The position numbers were made by a program, and so were the translations under genes. 64,000 nt of DNA from Pseudomonadota bacterium (GTDB taxonomy: Bacteria; Desulfobacterota; Desulfobulbia; Desulfobulbales; JAGXFP01): the NCBI GenBank assembly GCA_018823285.1, contig JAHJIQ010000047.1, positions 1 to 64,000 of the forward strand, given 5' to 3'. Under the pieces are notes generated by a model that was given only the letters and a program-made list of their open reading frames with translations, was not told the origin of the DNA and ran no database searches. Position 1 is the stretch's first letter; every line of letters starts with the position of its first letter. Shown piece after piece: positions 35,024 through 43,316 of the stretch.

Positions 35024-36058
35024 ATGAGCAGGGACAATATCAGGGCCCTGGCCCTTTTTTCCGGGGGGCTCGACAGTATTTTGTCGTGTCGGGTCATTAT
35101 GGAGCAGGGTATTGAGGTCATCGCCGTACGCTATGTGACCCCTTTTTTCGGTTATGAGCTCCTGGCGCGGGAAAAAGAATATGCAGCTGAAACCAGGGAG
35201 AAATATGGGATTGATCTTCTCCTGCGGGACGTGAGTGGAAAGTATTTGGCGATGCTCGGAAATCCGCCTCACGGTTACGGTAAAAATTTCAACCCCTGTG
35301 TGGATTGCAAGATTCTTCTCGCTGCGGAATCTCGAGCGATGATGCATGAGATCGGCGCTTCATTTATTATTTCCGGTGAGGTTCTCGGGCAGAGACCGAT
35401 GTCGCAACGGCGTGACACCCTGCGCGTCATCGAAAGAGATAGCGGGTGCGAAGATCTTCTTTTGCGGCCCCTGTGTGCCAGGAACATGACTGAAACCCTG
35501 CCGGAAAGGATCGGCATGGTTGATCGCGGAAGGCTGCACGGATTTTCCGGCCGGTCCCGGGCTCCGCAGATCGAACTCGCCGCCTCTTTTGGAATCACCG
35601 ATTTTCCCAGTCCGGCCGGAGGGTGTGTGCTCACGGACCCGATACTCGCCGCGCGGATTGCCGCCTTCTATCAGCGTTCTCGGGCGGTCTCGGTTTCCGA
35701 TGCAAGGCTCTTGCAGATCGGCAGGCATTATTATCTGCCTGGAGGAGGCTGGCTGGTGATGGGGCGTGATGAGGGTGAAAACTCGAAGATCCTCGCTCTT
35801 GGCGAACCCGGCGATCTTGTTCTGGAAACCGTTGACTGGCCTGGGCCTTCCGGGCTTCTGCGGGGCGGCACGGTTGATGATCATGAGAGGGCCGCAGGAC
35901 TCCTGATCCGGTTCAGCAGGAAAGGAACGGGGCGATCCGGAGCCTCGGTGGCGCTTAAGAAAATCTCAACCAACGGAAATGCGGTCCAGGTGGAGACTGC
36001 CAAGGTTCCGCCGCTTTCGGACCAGCTGTTTGAAGAAATCGCACACCCGAAAAGGTGA
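35024..36058 (+). CDS. PP-loop ATPase of the ThiI/MnmA type with C-terminal NFACT-R-like domain
   Basis: A 344-residue protein. The N-terminal part carries the PP-loop LALFSGGLDSILSC, and further on NPCVDCKILL and FIISGEVLGQRPMSQR, typical of adenylating enzymes that thiolate tRNA. The last third (GRHYYLPGGGWLVMGRDEGENSKILAL) resembles the NFACT-R/DUF814 RNA-binding segment. Two Cys in the FNPCVDC motif could form a metal or persulfide site. The family is common in deltaproteobacteria and often annotated as a thiouridylase-like protein. RNA modification is inference; target unknown. Starts 8 bases after recN, so it is co-transcribed with it. Confidence 0.75.
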   Translation: MSRDNIRALALFSGGLDSILSCRVIMEQGIEVIAVRYVTPFFGYELLAREKEYAAETREKYGIDLLLRDVSGKYLAMLGNPPHGYGKNFNPCVDCKILLAAESRAMMHEIGASFIISGEVLGQRPMSQRRDTLRVIERDSGCEDLLLRPLCARNMTETLPERIGMVDRGRLHGFSGRSRAPQIELAASFGITDFPSPAGGCVLTDPILAARIAAFYQRSRAVSVSDARLLQIGRHYYLPGGGWLVMGRDEGENSKILALGEPGDLVLETVDWPGPSGLLRGGTVDDHERAAGLLIRFSRKGTGRSGASVALKKISTNGNAVQVETAKVPPLSDQLFEEIAHPKR

Positions 36059-36066
36059 TGGTACGC

Positions 36067-36453
36067 CTAGTTTTCTTCCAGGACCTCTTTGACATGGCTG
36101 GAGAGAGTCTTTCCCGAAAAAGGTTTCATGACAAATCCTTTTTCGTAATCCGGGATGGTCTGGCCGCCGTTCATTGAAGGCCTGAGATATCCCGACATGA
36201 AGATCACCTTGGTCGAGGATGATTTTTCAATTAAATTCTCGGCCAGTTCAACCCCGTTCATCTTCGGCATGATCACATCAGTCAGAAGCAGATCGATGGG
36301 CTCTCCGTTTTTTCTCGCAACCTCCAGAGCCTCAACACCGTTTTCGGCCACCAGGATTTTATGCCCCAGATGCTCAAGGCACTCTGATGCAATATTTAAA
36401 ATATCCACATCGTCGTCGACGATCAGGATCGTCCTCACCTTGGTTTTATTCAC
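36067..36453 (-). CDS. Single-domain response regulator
   Basis: A 128-residue CheY-like receiver. Acidic pocket in ILIVDDDVDIL, phosphoacceptor Asp in LLLTDVIMPKMNG, Ser/Thr in IFMSGYLRPS, Lys in FVMKPFSGKTL. No output domain. The IFMSGY / MKPFS pattern is that of receivers attached to hybrid kinases, so it probably acts in a phosphorelay. Convergent with the PP-loop gene and divergent from the hybrid kinase. Confidence 0.95.
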   Translation of the reverse strand: MNKTKVRTILIVDDDVDILNIASECLEHLGHKILVAENGVEALEVARKNGEPIDLLLTDVIMPKMNGVELAENLIEKSSSTKVIFMSGYLRPSMNGGQTIPDYEKGFVMKPFSGKTLSSHVKEVLEEN

Positions 36454-36582
36454 CGGCTCTCCCCCGTTTAATAATTTTTTCTCAGGCTCAAACTTTAAGT
36501 TAAACTATACCATAATATTGATTTATAATATCATTGTCCATCAGTTGGGTGCTGATAATTTTGCGGGAAAAGCCCTACGGTC

Positions 36583-36600
36583 TGTAGGTCTTTACCTACA
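36583..36600. promoter_or_regulatory. Inverted repeat TGTAGGT-N4-ACCTACA, possible operator
   Basis: A perfect 7-base palindrome with a 4-base centre (CTTT), in the 235-base divergent space between two phosphorelay genes. Another GGG-AAAA-GCCCTAC-like half lies just to the left (36565-36578). Suggests a dimeric regulator site; the regulator is unknown. Confidence 0.35.
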
Positions 36601-36688
36601 CCATTTCAGGTTCTCCCTGTTTGCGATGAAGAAATGCTCTTTTTCTTTGTCGCGTGAAAGTTAAGAGGGCAGTTGTGAGGGAATCGGC

Positions 36689-37939
36689 ATGAAAGAAGGT
36701 AGTTTACCCGTGCCTCCCAGGGGACGGGTGCTGATTGTCGATGATGAGGTGAGCCTCCTGAATCTTTTGTTCAGGATGATAGAAGGTTTCGGCTATCAAT
36801 GTCTGAAATGTACTGATGGTCTCGCTGCGGTACGCATTCTGGAAAAAGAACGGGTTGATGTGGTTCTCACTGATATGGTCATGCCTGAAATGGGGGGGAT
36901 GGAGCTTATCGTCCACTGTCGCGAGAATTATCCGGAGACCGATGTGATCGTGATGACCGGCTACGGGCGAAGGTACAGCTATACCGATGTCATTAAGGAA
37001 GGCGGTGTTGATTTTATCGAGAAACCTATTGATATGGACGAGCTTCAGGCCAAACTGCAGAGGGTCACCAGGGAACAGCAAATGCGAAACGATCTCAGAA
37101 ATGAGATCGCAGTAAGAATCATGGCTGAAGAAGAGCTGAAAAAACACCAGCTGCAACTTCATGTACTCATTGATGAGCGGACCAAGGACCTGAAAGAGGC
37201 GAACAGGCTGCTTGGTGTTAAGGTTGAGGAACACCGGCTGGCGGAAGAGGCCGTACGCGCCTATGCCGAAAAGATCAAGATTTTTGCCTATTCAGTTTCC
37301 CACGATCTCAAGACACCGGCCATCGCGATCAACGGTCTGACCTCTCTCCTTGAAAAGAGGTATCTGGAGGGCAATCGTGAAAAAGTGGCGGACATCTGCA
37401 GGCAGGTGAAAGATTCATCCGAACAGTTGCTGTGCCTGGTGGATAACATCAATCTTTTTATCAAGGCCAAGGAAAACCCGATTGTTATCGAAGATGTTCC
37501 ACTGGAGAAACTGTTTGAATCGATCCGCCGGGATTTTGCTGCGGAGTTTGAAAGGAGAGGTATCTCCTGGGGCACCGAATCCGATCGGACTACCGTAAGG
37601 GCCGACAAGCTTGCACTGACCAGAGTGTTCCGGAATTTTGTCGATAATTCTCTCAAATATGGCGGTGAGGCGCTTTCCAGGATCACCCTCAGCTGCAGGA
37701 CTTCAGATTCATGCCATACCTTTTTTGTTCATGATGATGGGGCCGGGGTGGGTGACGACGAGAAGGAGTCGATCTTTGAACTGTTCAGCCGCAGCAGAAA
37801 AGCGGCAACTCACACAGGTACGGGGATGGGCCTTGCCATTGTGAGGGAGATTGCCGAGAAGCATAACGGCGCTGCCTGGGCCGAGCCGGCATCCGGCGGA
37901 GGGACCAACTTCTTCTTTTCCATTGACGCTTCACTCTGA
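36689..37939 (+). CDS. Response regulator-histidine kinase (REC-HisKA-HATPase)
   Basis: A 416-residue soluble protein. The receiver spans residues 12-125 (VLIVDDEVSLLN, Asp in VVLTDMVMPEMGG, Thr in IVMTGYG, Lys in FIEKPIDM). A coiled coil (about 130-190) leads to a HisKA domain with the phospho-accepting His in FAYSVSHDLKTPA, and a HATPase domain (NFVDNSLKYGG, DDGAGVGDDE, GTGMGLAIVREI). No TM or sensor domain is seen, so it probably takes its signal as a phosphoryl group through the receiver. Divergent from a single receiver gene, which may be part of the same relay. Confidence 0.93.
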   Translation: MKEGSLPVPPRGRVLIVDDEVSLLNLLFRMIEGFGYQCLKCTDGLAAVRILEKERVDVVLTDMVMPEMGGMELIVHCRENYPETDVIVMTGYGRRYSYTDVIKEGGVDFIEKPIDMDELQAKLQRVTREQQMRNDLRNEIAVRIMAEEELKKHQLQLHVLIDERTKDLKEANRLLGVKVEEHRLAEEAVRAYAEKIKIFAYSVSHDLKTPAIAINGLTSLLEKRYLEGNREKVADICRQVKDSSEQLLCLVDNINLFIKAKENPIVIEDVPLEKLFESIRRDFAAEFERRGISWGTESDRTTVRADKLALTRVFRNFVDNSLKYGGEALSRITLSCRTSDSCHTFFVHDDGAGVGDDEKESIFELFSRSRKAATHTGTGMGLAIVREIAEKHNGAAWAEPASGGGTNFFFSIDASL

Positions 37940-38111
37940 TCTTCAAGCTGCTTGCTTTTCTGTTGACGGGTCATACCCAGAACCTCTTGTCTCTACATGG
38001 AAAGCGATAGGTTTTAAACCCTCAATGGAGCCAGGTGTTCGTTAATCACGCGTTTCCGGTGAGCAATTTCTCCCTCGGCTCGCTGTCTCCCGCAGGTGGA
38101 TCCAATTTGTA

Positions 38112-39725
38112 TCAGGCGCCATTTTTTTGTTTGTCCTTTTGTTTTTCGTACCAGAGAAAAAGGTCGTCCGGCGGCAGGGGATGGCTGATGTGGAATCCCT
38201 GCAGGTAATCGCAGCCGAGTCTTTTTAAAAGGACCCCTGTCTCGTGATCTTCAACTCCTTCGGCGACCACCTGTCTGCCGATATTATGTGCCATATCAAT
38301 GGTTGATTTGACAATGACCGCATTGTCTTCGTTGGACAGCATATCAGTCACAAAAGATTTATCTATTTTTATTTCCCTGGCCGGGAACTGGCGCAGATAC
38401 TGGAGAGAAGAGTACCCTGTACCGAAATCGTCGATGGCGAGGCGAACACCGAGTTTCTTCAAACTCTCCACGACCAGGGCCACTCTTCCAGGGTCGGCCA
38501 TGATGCTGCTTTCGGTTATTTCCAGAGTCAGCCTGTCGGGCTCGATCCCCCATTTATCCAGTGTCGCCTTGACCTGGCCGGGAAAATCGAAGTCGTGCAG
38601 ATTCTTTACCGAAATGTTGATGGAAATCCCGGTCTTCATCGCACTTTCCCGCCACAGGGAGTAGTGTTCGAGCGCCTTGTCGAGTACAAAATTTGTGAGC
38701 GGTTTGGAGAGGCCGGACTGTTCGATAAGCGAGATGAATTCATCGGGCTGGATCAGCCCTTTTTTCTCGTGCTGCCAGCGGACCAAAGCCTCAATGCCGC
38801 TCAACCTGCCGTCCAGGACTGAGATCTGCGGCTGAAAATGGAGGATGAGGTGACCGCTTTCGATCGCTTTTCGCAGCTCACCCATCAGGATGAGACGGTC
38901 CCAGGTGGTCCTGTTTTTTTCCGGATTGAACAGGCAGTAGTTCACCTGGTTGCGTTTGGCCTCGTACATGGCGATGTCGGCGTGCTGGAGCAGGGTTCCG
39001 GTATCCTGGCCATGTTCCGGATAGGTGACGATGCCGATGTTGACCCCCACGGCCAGGTTGTTGCCCTCAACCTGGAAGGGCGGGGTAATGATTTCGGTTA
39101 TTTTCATCGAGACTGCTTCCGCTTCCTCGACACTGGTATCTGGGAGAAGAAGCGCAAATTTGTCACCGCCCCAGCGGGCGAGGGTGTCACATTTTCTGAC
39201 AGCCTTGCTCAGTCTTTCCGAGACTTGCTGCAGAAGATAGTCGCCATAGAAATGCCCCAGCGCATCGTTGATCTCTTTGAAGTTGTCCAGGTCGATGAGG
39301 AAGATGGTGAAGGTATGTTCCGATCTTTCGGAAAGGAGGACCAGCTGGTCGATTCTGTCCTGCAGGAGGGTGCGGTTGGGCAGGTCGGTGAGGTCGTCGT
39401 GGAGGGCCCGGTACTTTTCCTGCTCGGCCATTCTGAGGATGTGATTGATGGCGGACTGGGTCTGTCTTACGACCGCAGCGACAAAGACCCCGCCGCCGAA
39501 CATAATTAGTGACACGATCACATGGATCGATTGCAGTTCTCCGGTTTTTAGGATCAAGGACCCGTACAAGCCATATCCGCCGATAAACAGCAGGATCAGG
39601 ATTCCCAGGATGCGCCAGACGAAGGTGCCCGGATGGTCCTGCCGGCAGAGCCTGCGGGTGGGGAACAGGCTTGCGAACAGCAGTATCGCGCCGAGGTAGA
39701 CGAATATAAGTGAAAGGAATTTCAA
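38112..39725 (-). CDS. Membrane GGDEF-EAL protein, probable c-di-GMP phosphodiesterase
   Basis: A 537-residue protein. Two N-terminal TM helices (FLSLIFVYLGAILLFASL and ILGILILLFIGGYGLYG) are followed by a third hydrophobic stretch near 65-85. The GGDEF domain covers about 105-265; its active motif reads GGDKF instead of GG(D/E)EF, so cyclase activity is doubtful. The EAL domain covers about 275-530 with intact EALVRW, the metal-binding ESS and DDFGTGYSSL motifs and EGVED. Predicted to degrade c-di-GMP. It starts 35 bases after a decayed kinase gene on the same strand. Confidence 0.92.
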   Translation of the reverse strand: MKFLSLIFVYLGAILLFASLFPTRRLCRQDHPGTFVWRILGILILLFIGGYGLYGSLILKTGELQSIHVIVSLIMFGGGVFVAAVVRQTQSAINHILRMAEQEKYRALHDDLTDLPNRTLLQDRIDQLVLLSERSEHTFTIFLIDLDNFKEINDALGHFYGDYLLQQVSERLSKAVRKCDTLARWGGDKFALLLPDTSVEEAEAVSMKITEIITPPFQVEGNNLAVGVNIGIVTYPEHGQDTGTLLQHADIAMYEAKRNQVNYCLFNPEKNRTTWDRLILMGELRKAIESGHLILHFQPQISVLDGRLSGIEALVRWQHEKKGLIQPDEFISLIEQSGLSKPLTNFVLDKALEHYSLWRESAMKTGISINISVKNLHDFDFPGQVKATLDKWGIEPDRLTLEITESSIMADPGRVALVVESLKKLGVRLAIDDFGTGYSSLQYLRQFPAREIKIDKSFVTDMLSNEDNAVIVKSTIDMAHNIGRQVVAEGVEDHETGVLLKRLGCDYLQGFHISHPLPPDDLFLWYEKQKDKQKNGA

Positions 39726-39759
39726 ATCAATACGCTTTCATGACCTGGGATTTGTGGGG

Positions 39760-40839
39760 TCAATTTCCATCAAGAACGGCCCGGATTTTGGTGGCCAGAT
39801 CCTGGTAGGATATGGGTTTCAGCATATAATTTATACCATCTTCAAGCAGGCCATGCTTGTTTATAATGTCGTTGGTGTAGCCGGACATGAAGATGATTTT
39901 CAGGTCCGGAATCATCCTGCAGGGCAAGCGCCGGATCATGGCCGTTCATGAGCGGCATAATCACATCCGTCAGCAGCAGATCGATTTTCCCCGCGTGTTG
40001 ATGTGCTAGATCGAATCCTTCCCGCCCATTGCCGGCGGTATGGACGGTGTAACCGATTCTGGTCAGTGAATTATTAAGCATCTCCCGTATATGGTGATCG
40101 TCTTCCACAAGAAGAATGGTCTCCTTTCCACAGGGAAGGGCAGGGGGTGGCCGTGAAAACTCTTCTTCAATGGGAGTGGAAACCTCGGGAAGATATATTC
40201 TGAATGTTGCGCCGTTTCCTGGTTTGCTCGTAACGGTTAATCTGCCCGTGGTGCTGACGGGTGATGCCGTAGGTAGTGGCGAGTCCGAGGCCTGTGCCGT
40301 GTCCGATCTCCTTGGTGGTGTAAAAAGGCTCGAAGATTTTGTCGCATAATTCTTCAGGAATTCCCGAACCGTTGTCGGAGAATTCCAGGAGGGCATATTT
40401 TCCCGTATGATTTTCAAGATCGACCGCAGCGTCAGTCAGTATCTCGGGGAGGTCAACGGTCCGGGTTGAGATGGTGATTTCGCCACCGTTCGGTATGGCA
40501 TCCCTGGCATTGACCGCAAGATTCATCAGGATCTGTTCAAGCTTTCCGGCGTCTCCCATGAAATTGCCGGGCGAGTCTGCCGGCGCAAGATTGATTTTGA
40601 TGTCCTCCCCGATCAGCCTGCCGATCATTTTCACAAATCCTCTGACCGCATCCCAGAAGGTCGACGGCGATGACATCGTAATGTTCTGCCAGGGAGGGAA
40701 AGATATTTCTCCAGATGAAGGAATAGGTGGTTATCCCGTGGACCAGAAGTACCGTGCTGCCTCTCCCGGCGCGGTAATAAGTCAGGTTGTGGCCGTAGAC
40801 CCTGATCTGCCGGGGTTCTGCTGGAATCGACATCTGCAC
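39760..40839 (-). pseudogene. Decayed chimera: alpha/beta-hydrolase start joined to hybrid histidine kinase remnant
   Basis: Four pieces are read in order. First, from 40839 to about 40645, an alpha/beta-hydrolase N-terminus (LTYYRAGRGSTVLLVHGITTYSF...VIAVDLLGCG). It then changes frame into a kinase segment (RGFVKMIGRLIGEDIKI, ILMNLAVNARDAIPNGG, DNGSGIPEE, HGTGLGLATTYG) down to about 40240. A second frame shift gives the end of the ATPase domain and a receiver (VTSKPGNGATFRIYLPEV, ILLVEDDHHI, LLLTDVIMPLMNG) to about 39935. A third gives IFMSGYTNDIINKHG and MLKPISYQDL up to the TGA at 39760. The HisKA domain and the rest of the hydrolase are missing. A deletion that fused two genes, then decay, would explain it. 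Confidence 0.88.
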
Positions 40840-40979
40840 GCCCCTGTGCGTCTCTCCCCGAAGTTCGTAGTCGGAGAGGTGTTGAGAATTCTGTCACATT
40901 TTGAAATAAAGAGAACAATTGAATGCTATCGAAAGATCAGTCGGCAAGTCAAATGCTAATTTTCGATCAGCAGGGGGGA

Positions 40980-42359
40980 TCAATCCTGTTTTATGGCGTA
41001 TTTACTCAGCTTGCTCTGCAGGGTTTTTCGGGTAATATTGAGTCTCCTCGCCGCTTCGCTCTTATTCCAGCCGACCGCGGCAAGGGTTTGGGCAATCACC
41101 ATTCTTTCCGCGCCTTCAAGGGTTTCGGGGACCTGTTCCGACCCGGCCGGGGTTTCGATGCGATTGCGATTGATCCAGTTGCGGATCGTCATGGGCAGCG
41201 ATTCTTCATCGAGATAATCTCCCCGCATCAGAATGATCCCCCTTTCAACGGCATTCTCGAGTTCCCGCACATTACCGGGCCAGGGATAATGAAGCATCAT
41301 GTCCATACAGCCCGGGGTGATGCCGGCCAGCGTCCGGTTATTGTTGCGGGCAAATTTTTCTGCGAAATAACGGGTGAGCGGAGCGATATCGTCACGACGT
41401 TCCCGAAGAGGAGGAACCTGTAGATTTACCACATTGAGTCTGTAGTAAAGGTCTTCACGAAAGGTGTTTCGTGATACCTCCTCTTCCAGGACCTTGTTGC
41501 TGGCGGCAATGACTCGCACATTCACTTTGATAATACTGTCACTGCCGACCCGCTGGATCTCGTTTTCCTGGAGAACGCGCAGCAGTTTTGCCTGCATCGC
41601 AGGAGAGGTTTCGCCGATCTCGTCGAGAAAGATGGTGCCGCCATCGGCCTGGAAGAATTTGCCCTCACGACGTTTGTCGGCCCCGGTAAAGGCTCCCTTT
41701 TCATGGCCGAACAGTTCCGACTCAAGAAGGTTTTCGACCAGTGCCGCACAATTGACCCGGACGAAGGGGCCGTTTTTTCGGTGACTGAACTTGTGGAGGG
41801 CCGCTGCGACGAGCTCCTTGCCGGTCCCCGATTCACCGCCGATCAGGACCGTCGCTTCGGTGGGCGCAACCTGGGCGATCATATCAATCAGTTCATCCAT
41901 TTCTGCAGATTCACCGATGATGCCGGTATTGGCGGCGGAGAGTTTCCTGCTCTCTGCAGGATGCATTCGGTTCTCGAATACCTGCTTGTGTTCCAGCGCC
42001 TTGTCGAGGGTCAGGCGCAGTCGGTCGAAATCGAGAGGTTTGGTCAGGTAATCATGGGCGCCGATTTTTATCGCTTCAACTGCGGCATCAACCGAAGAGT
42101 AGGCCGTCATGATTACCACCGGAATGGCGGGGTTGTGATGATGGATCTTTTCCAGCGCTTCCATGCCGTCCATTCCGGCCATTCGGACATCCATCAGGAT
42201 CGCATCGAAGGGTCTTTCGATCACCAGCTCCACTGCGATGCTGCCGTCGTCTGCTTCACTGGTGACCCAGCCCCACTCTTTGAGCATGGCGGCGAGCATG
42301 TAGCGATGGGAATCATCATCATCGACAATCAGGATATTTGCGGGTGGAGCGTTTTTCAT
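40980..42359 (-). CDS. Sigma-54-dependent NtrC-family response regulator
   Basis: A 459-residue regulator. The receiver spans 7-120 (ILIVDDDDSHR, phospho-Asp in AILMDVRMAGMDG, Lys in YLTKPLD). The AAA+ domain covers about 145-380: Walker A GGESGTGKELVA, ESELFGHEKGAFTGAD with the GAFTGA loop that contacts sigma-54, Walker B GGTIFLDEIGE, and R-finger region LRERRDDI. The C-terminal Fis-type HTH is AQTLAAVGWNKSEAARRLNITRKTLQSKLSKY. Closest in style to ZraR/HydG. A membrane PAS kinase of the ZraS style lies at 59.8-61.6 kb but is not adjacent. No sigma-54 promoter was recognised in the window. Confidence 0.96.
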   Translation of the reverse strand: MKNAPPANILIVDDDDSHRYMLAAMLKEWGWVTSEADDGSIAVELVIERPFDAILMDVRMAGMDGMEALEKIHHHNPAIPVVIMTAYSSVDAAVEAIKIGAHDYLTKPLDFDRLRLTLDKALEHKQVFENRMHPAESRKLSAANTGIIGESAEMDELIDMIAQVAPTEATVLIGGESGTGKELVAAALHKFSHRKNGPFVRVNCAALVENLLESELFGHEKGAFTGADKRREGKFFQADGGTIFLDEIGETSPAMQAKLLRVLQENEIQRVGSDSIIKVNVRVIAASNKVLEEEVSRNTFREDLYYRLNVVNLQVPPLRERRDDIAPLTRYFAEKFARNNNRTLAGITPGCMDMMLHYPWPGNVRELENAVERGIILMRGDYLDEESLPMTIRNWINRNRIETPAGSEQVPETLEGAERMVIAQTLAAVGWNKSEAARRLNITRKTLQSKLSKYAIKQD

Positions 42360-42482
42360 GATCCGGACTCCGGTTCTGGATAAATGGAGATGATAGCGGG
42401 TTGCAATACTTCATTGCCCGAACAATTATACTGCCGGGGACTCTTTGTGTAAATGACTGGATACTTCTGTTCTCCATCCGGC

Positions 42483-42505
42483 TTGACAGTTATTTATAAA
42501 ACTGC
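42483..42505 (+). promoter_or_regulatory. Candidate promoter upstream of tRNA-Thr
   Basis: A perfect -35 TTGACA at 42483-42488; 17 bases on lies TACTAG as a weak -10. The tRNA begins about 160 bases downstream. The -10 is poor, so this is tentative. Confidence 0.3.
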
Positions 42506-42575
42506 TACTAGCAGAACACACGATTCGGGAGTGAACCAATCTCTTCCCGGAAGGTGGTGATGCTGTGTGTTCGCG
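42502..42575 (+). other. Nested inverted repeats upstream of tRNA-Thr
   Basis: CTGCT-ACT-AGCAG lies at 42503-42515. GAACACAC (42514-42521) pairs with GTGTGTTC (42565-42572), and within it CGGGA (42526-42530) pairs with TCCCG (42545-42549). The first hairpin and the long stem overlap by two bases and so compete. Could be a leader RNA or an old palindromic insertion; no known family was recognised. Confidence 0.4.
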
Positions 42576-42662
42576 GAGTTGAATTTTTCGTTGGCTTTTC
42601 CCGTCGGAAGACACTCTGCAGCCGATTGCGGCGGAAAACTCATGGCTCCCTGAAATCATGAA

Positions 42663-42738
<76 letters not shown>

Positions 42739-42845
42739 GAAATCAGGCGACAAATGTTCTCCGGATAGTGTAAAATCCGTTATCTGCTCCCGGTTTTCTG
42801 TATCGGCGGGAGATCTTCTGTGGATGGTTTGACTGGCAGGAGTCA

Positions 42846-43286
42846 ATGATGCAGGTTGATGAGATTACCGCTGTATTGGAGAATGTGCAGGGAAGGGTGG
42901 CCGATGTTGCGGCCCTGCTTGCGGAAAACGGGATAAATATCCTGGCCTGCTCCCTTGCAGATCACGGCACTTCCGACAGAAGGAATCTGCAGATGATCGT
43001 CAATGATACGGAAAGCGCGGTTGTCATCCTGGCGAAGAACGGCATCGAGGTCAGTTGTTCTCAGGTTATTGTCGCTGAAACACCTGATAAGCCTGGCGGA
43101 CTTGCCCAGATTCTCCTCACCGTTAAAAAAACAGGTCTTTATATCCAGCGTCTCTATGCTTTTTCCCAGAGAAGAGGTGATAAGGCGATTGTGGTTCTGG
43201 GTTTTGCAGACATTGATCAAGCCTCGAAGCTGCTGAGCAGGGCGGGGATCCGGTTGCTGAGCAATGAAAAGCTCCTGGCGATGTAA
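42846..43286 (+). CDS. Tandem ACT-domain protein
   Basis: A 146-residue protein made of two ACT domains: residues about 3-65 (ITAVLENVQGRVADVAALLAENGINILACSL) and about 70-140 (VIVAETPDKPGGLAQILLTVKKTGLYIQRLYAF). It has no enzyme domain. Such proteins bind amino acids and are thought to regulate neighbouring enzymes; in deltaproteobacteria they often occur alone or beside phenylacetate-CoA ligase genes, which are absent here. The ATG at 42846 is followed directly by another ATG; either may be used. Convergent with the kinase gene. Confidence 0.9.
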   Translation: MMQVDEITAVLENVQGRVADVAALLAENGINILACSLADHGTSDRRNLQMIVNDTESAVVILAKNGIEVSCSQVIVAETPDKPGGLAQILLTVKKTGLYIQRLYAFSQRRGDKAIVVLGFADIDQASKLLSRAGIRLLSNEKLLAM

Positions 43287-43316
43287 AGCGGTTCCTGTTC
43301 AGTAAATCCGAAAATT

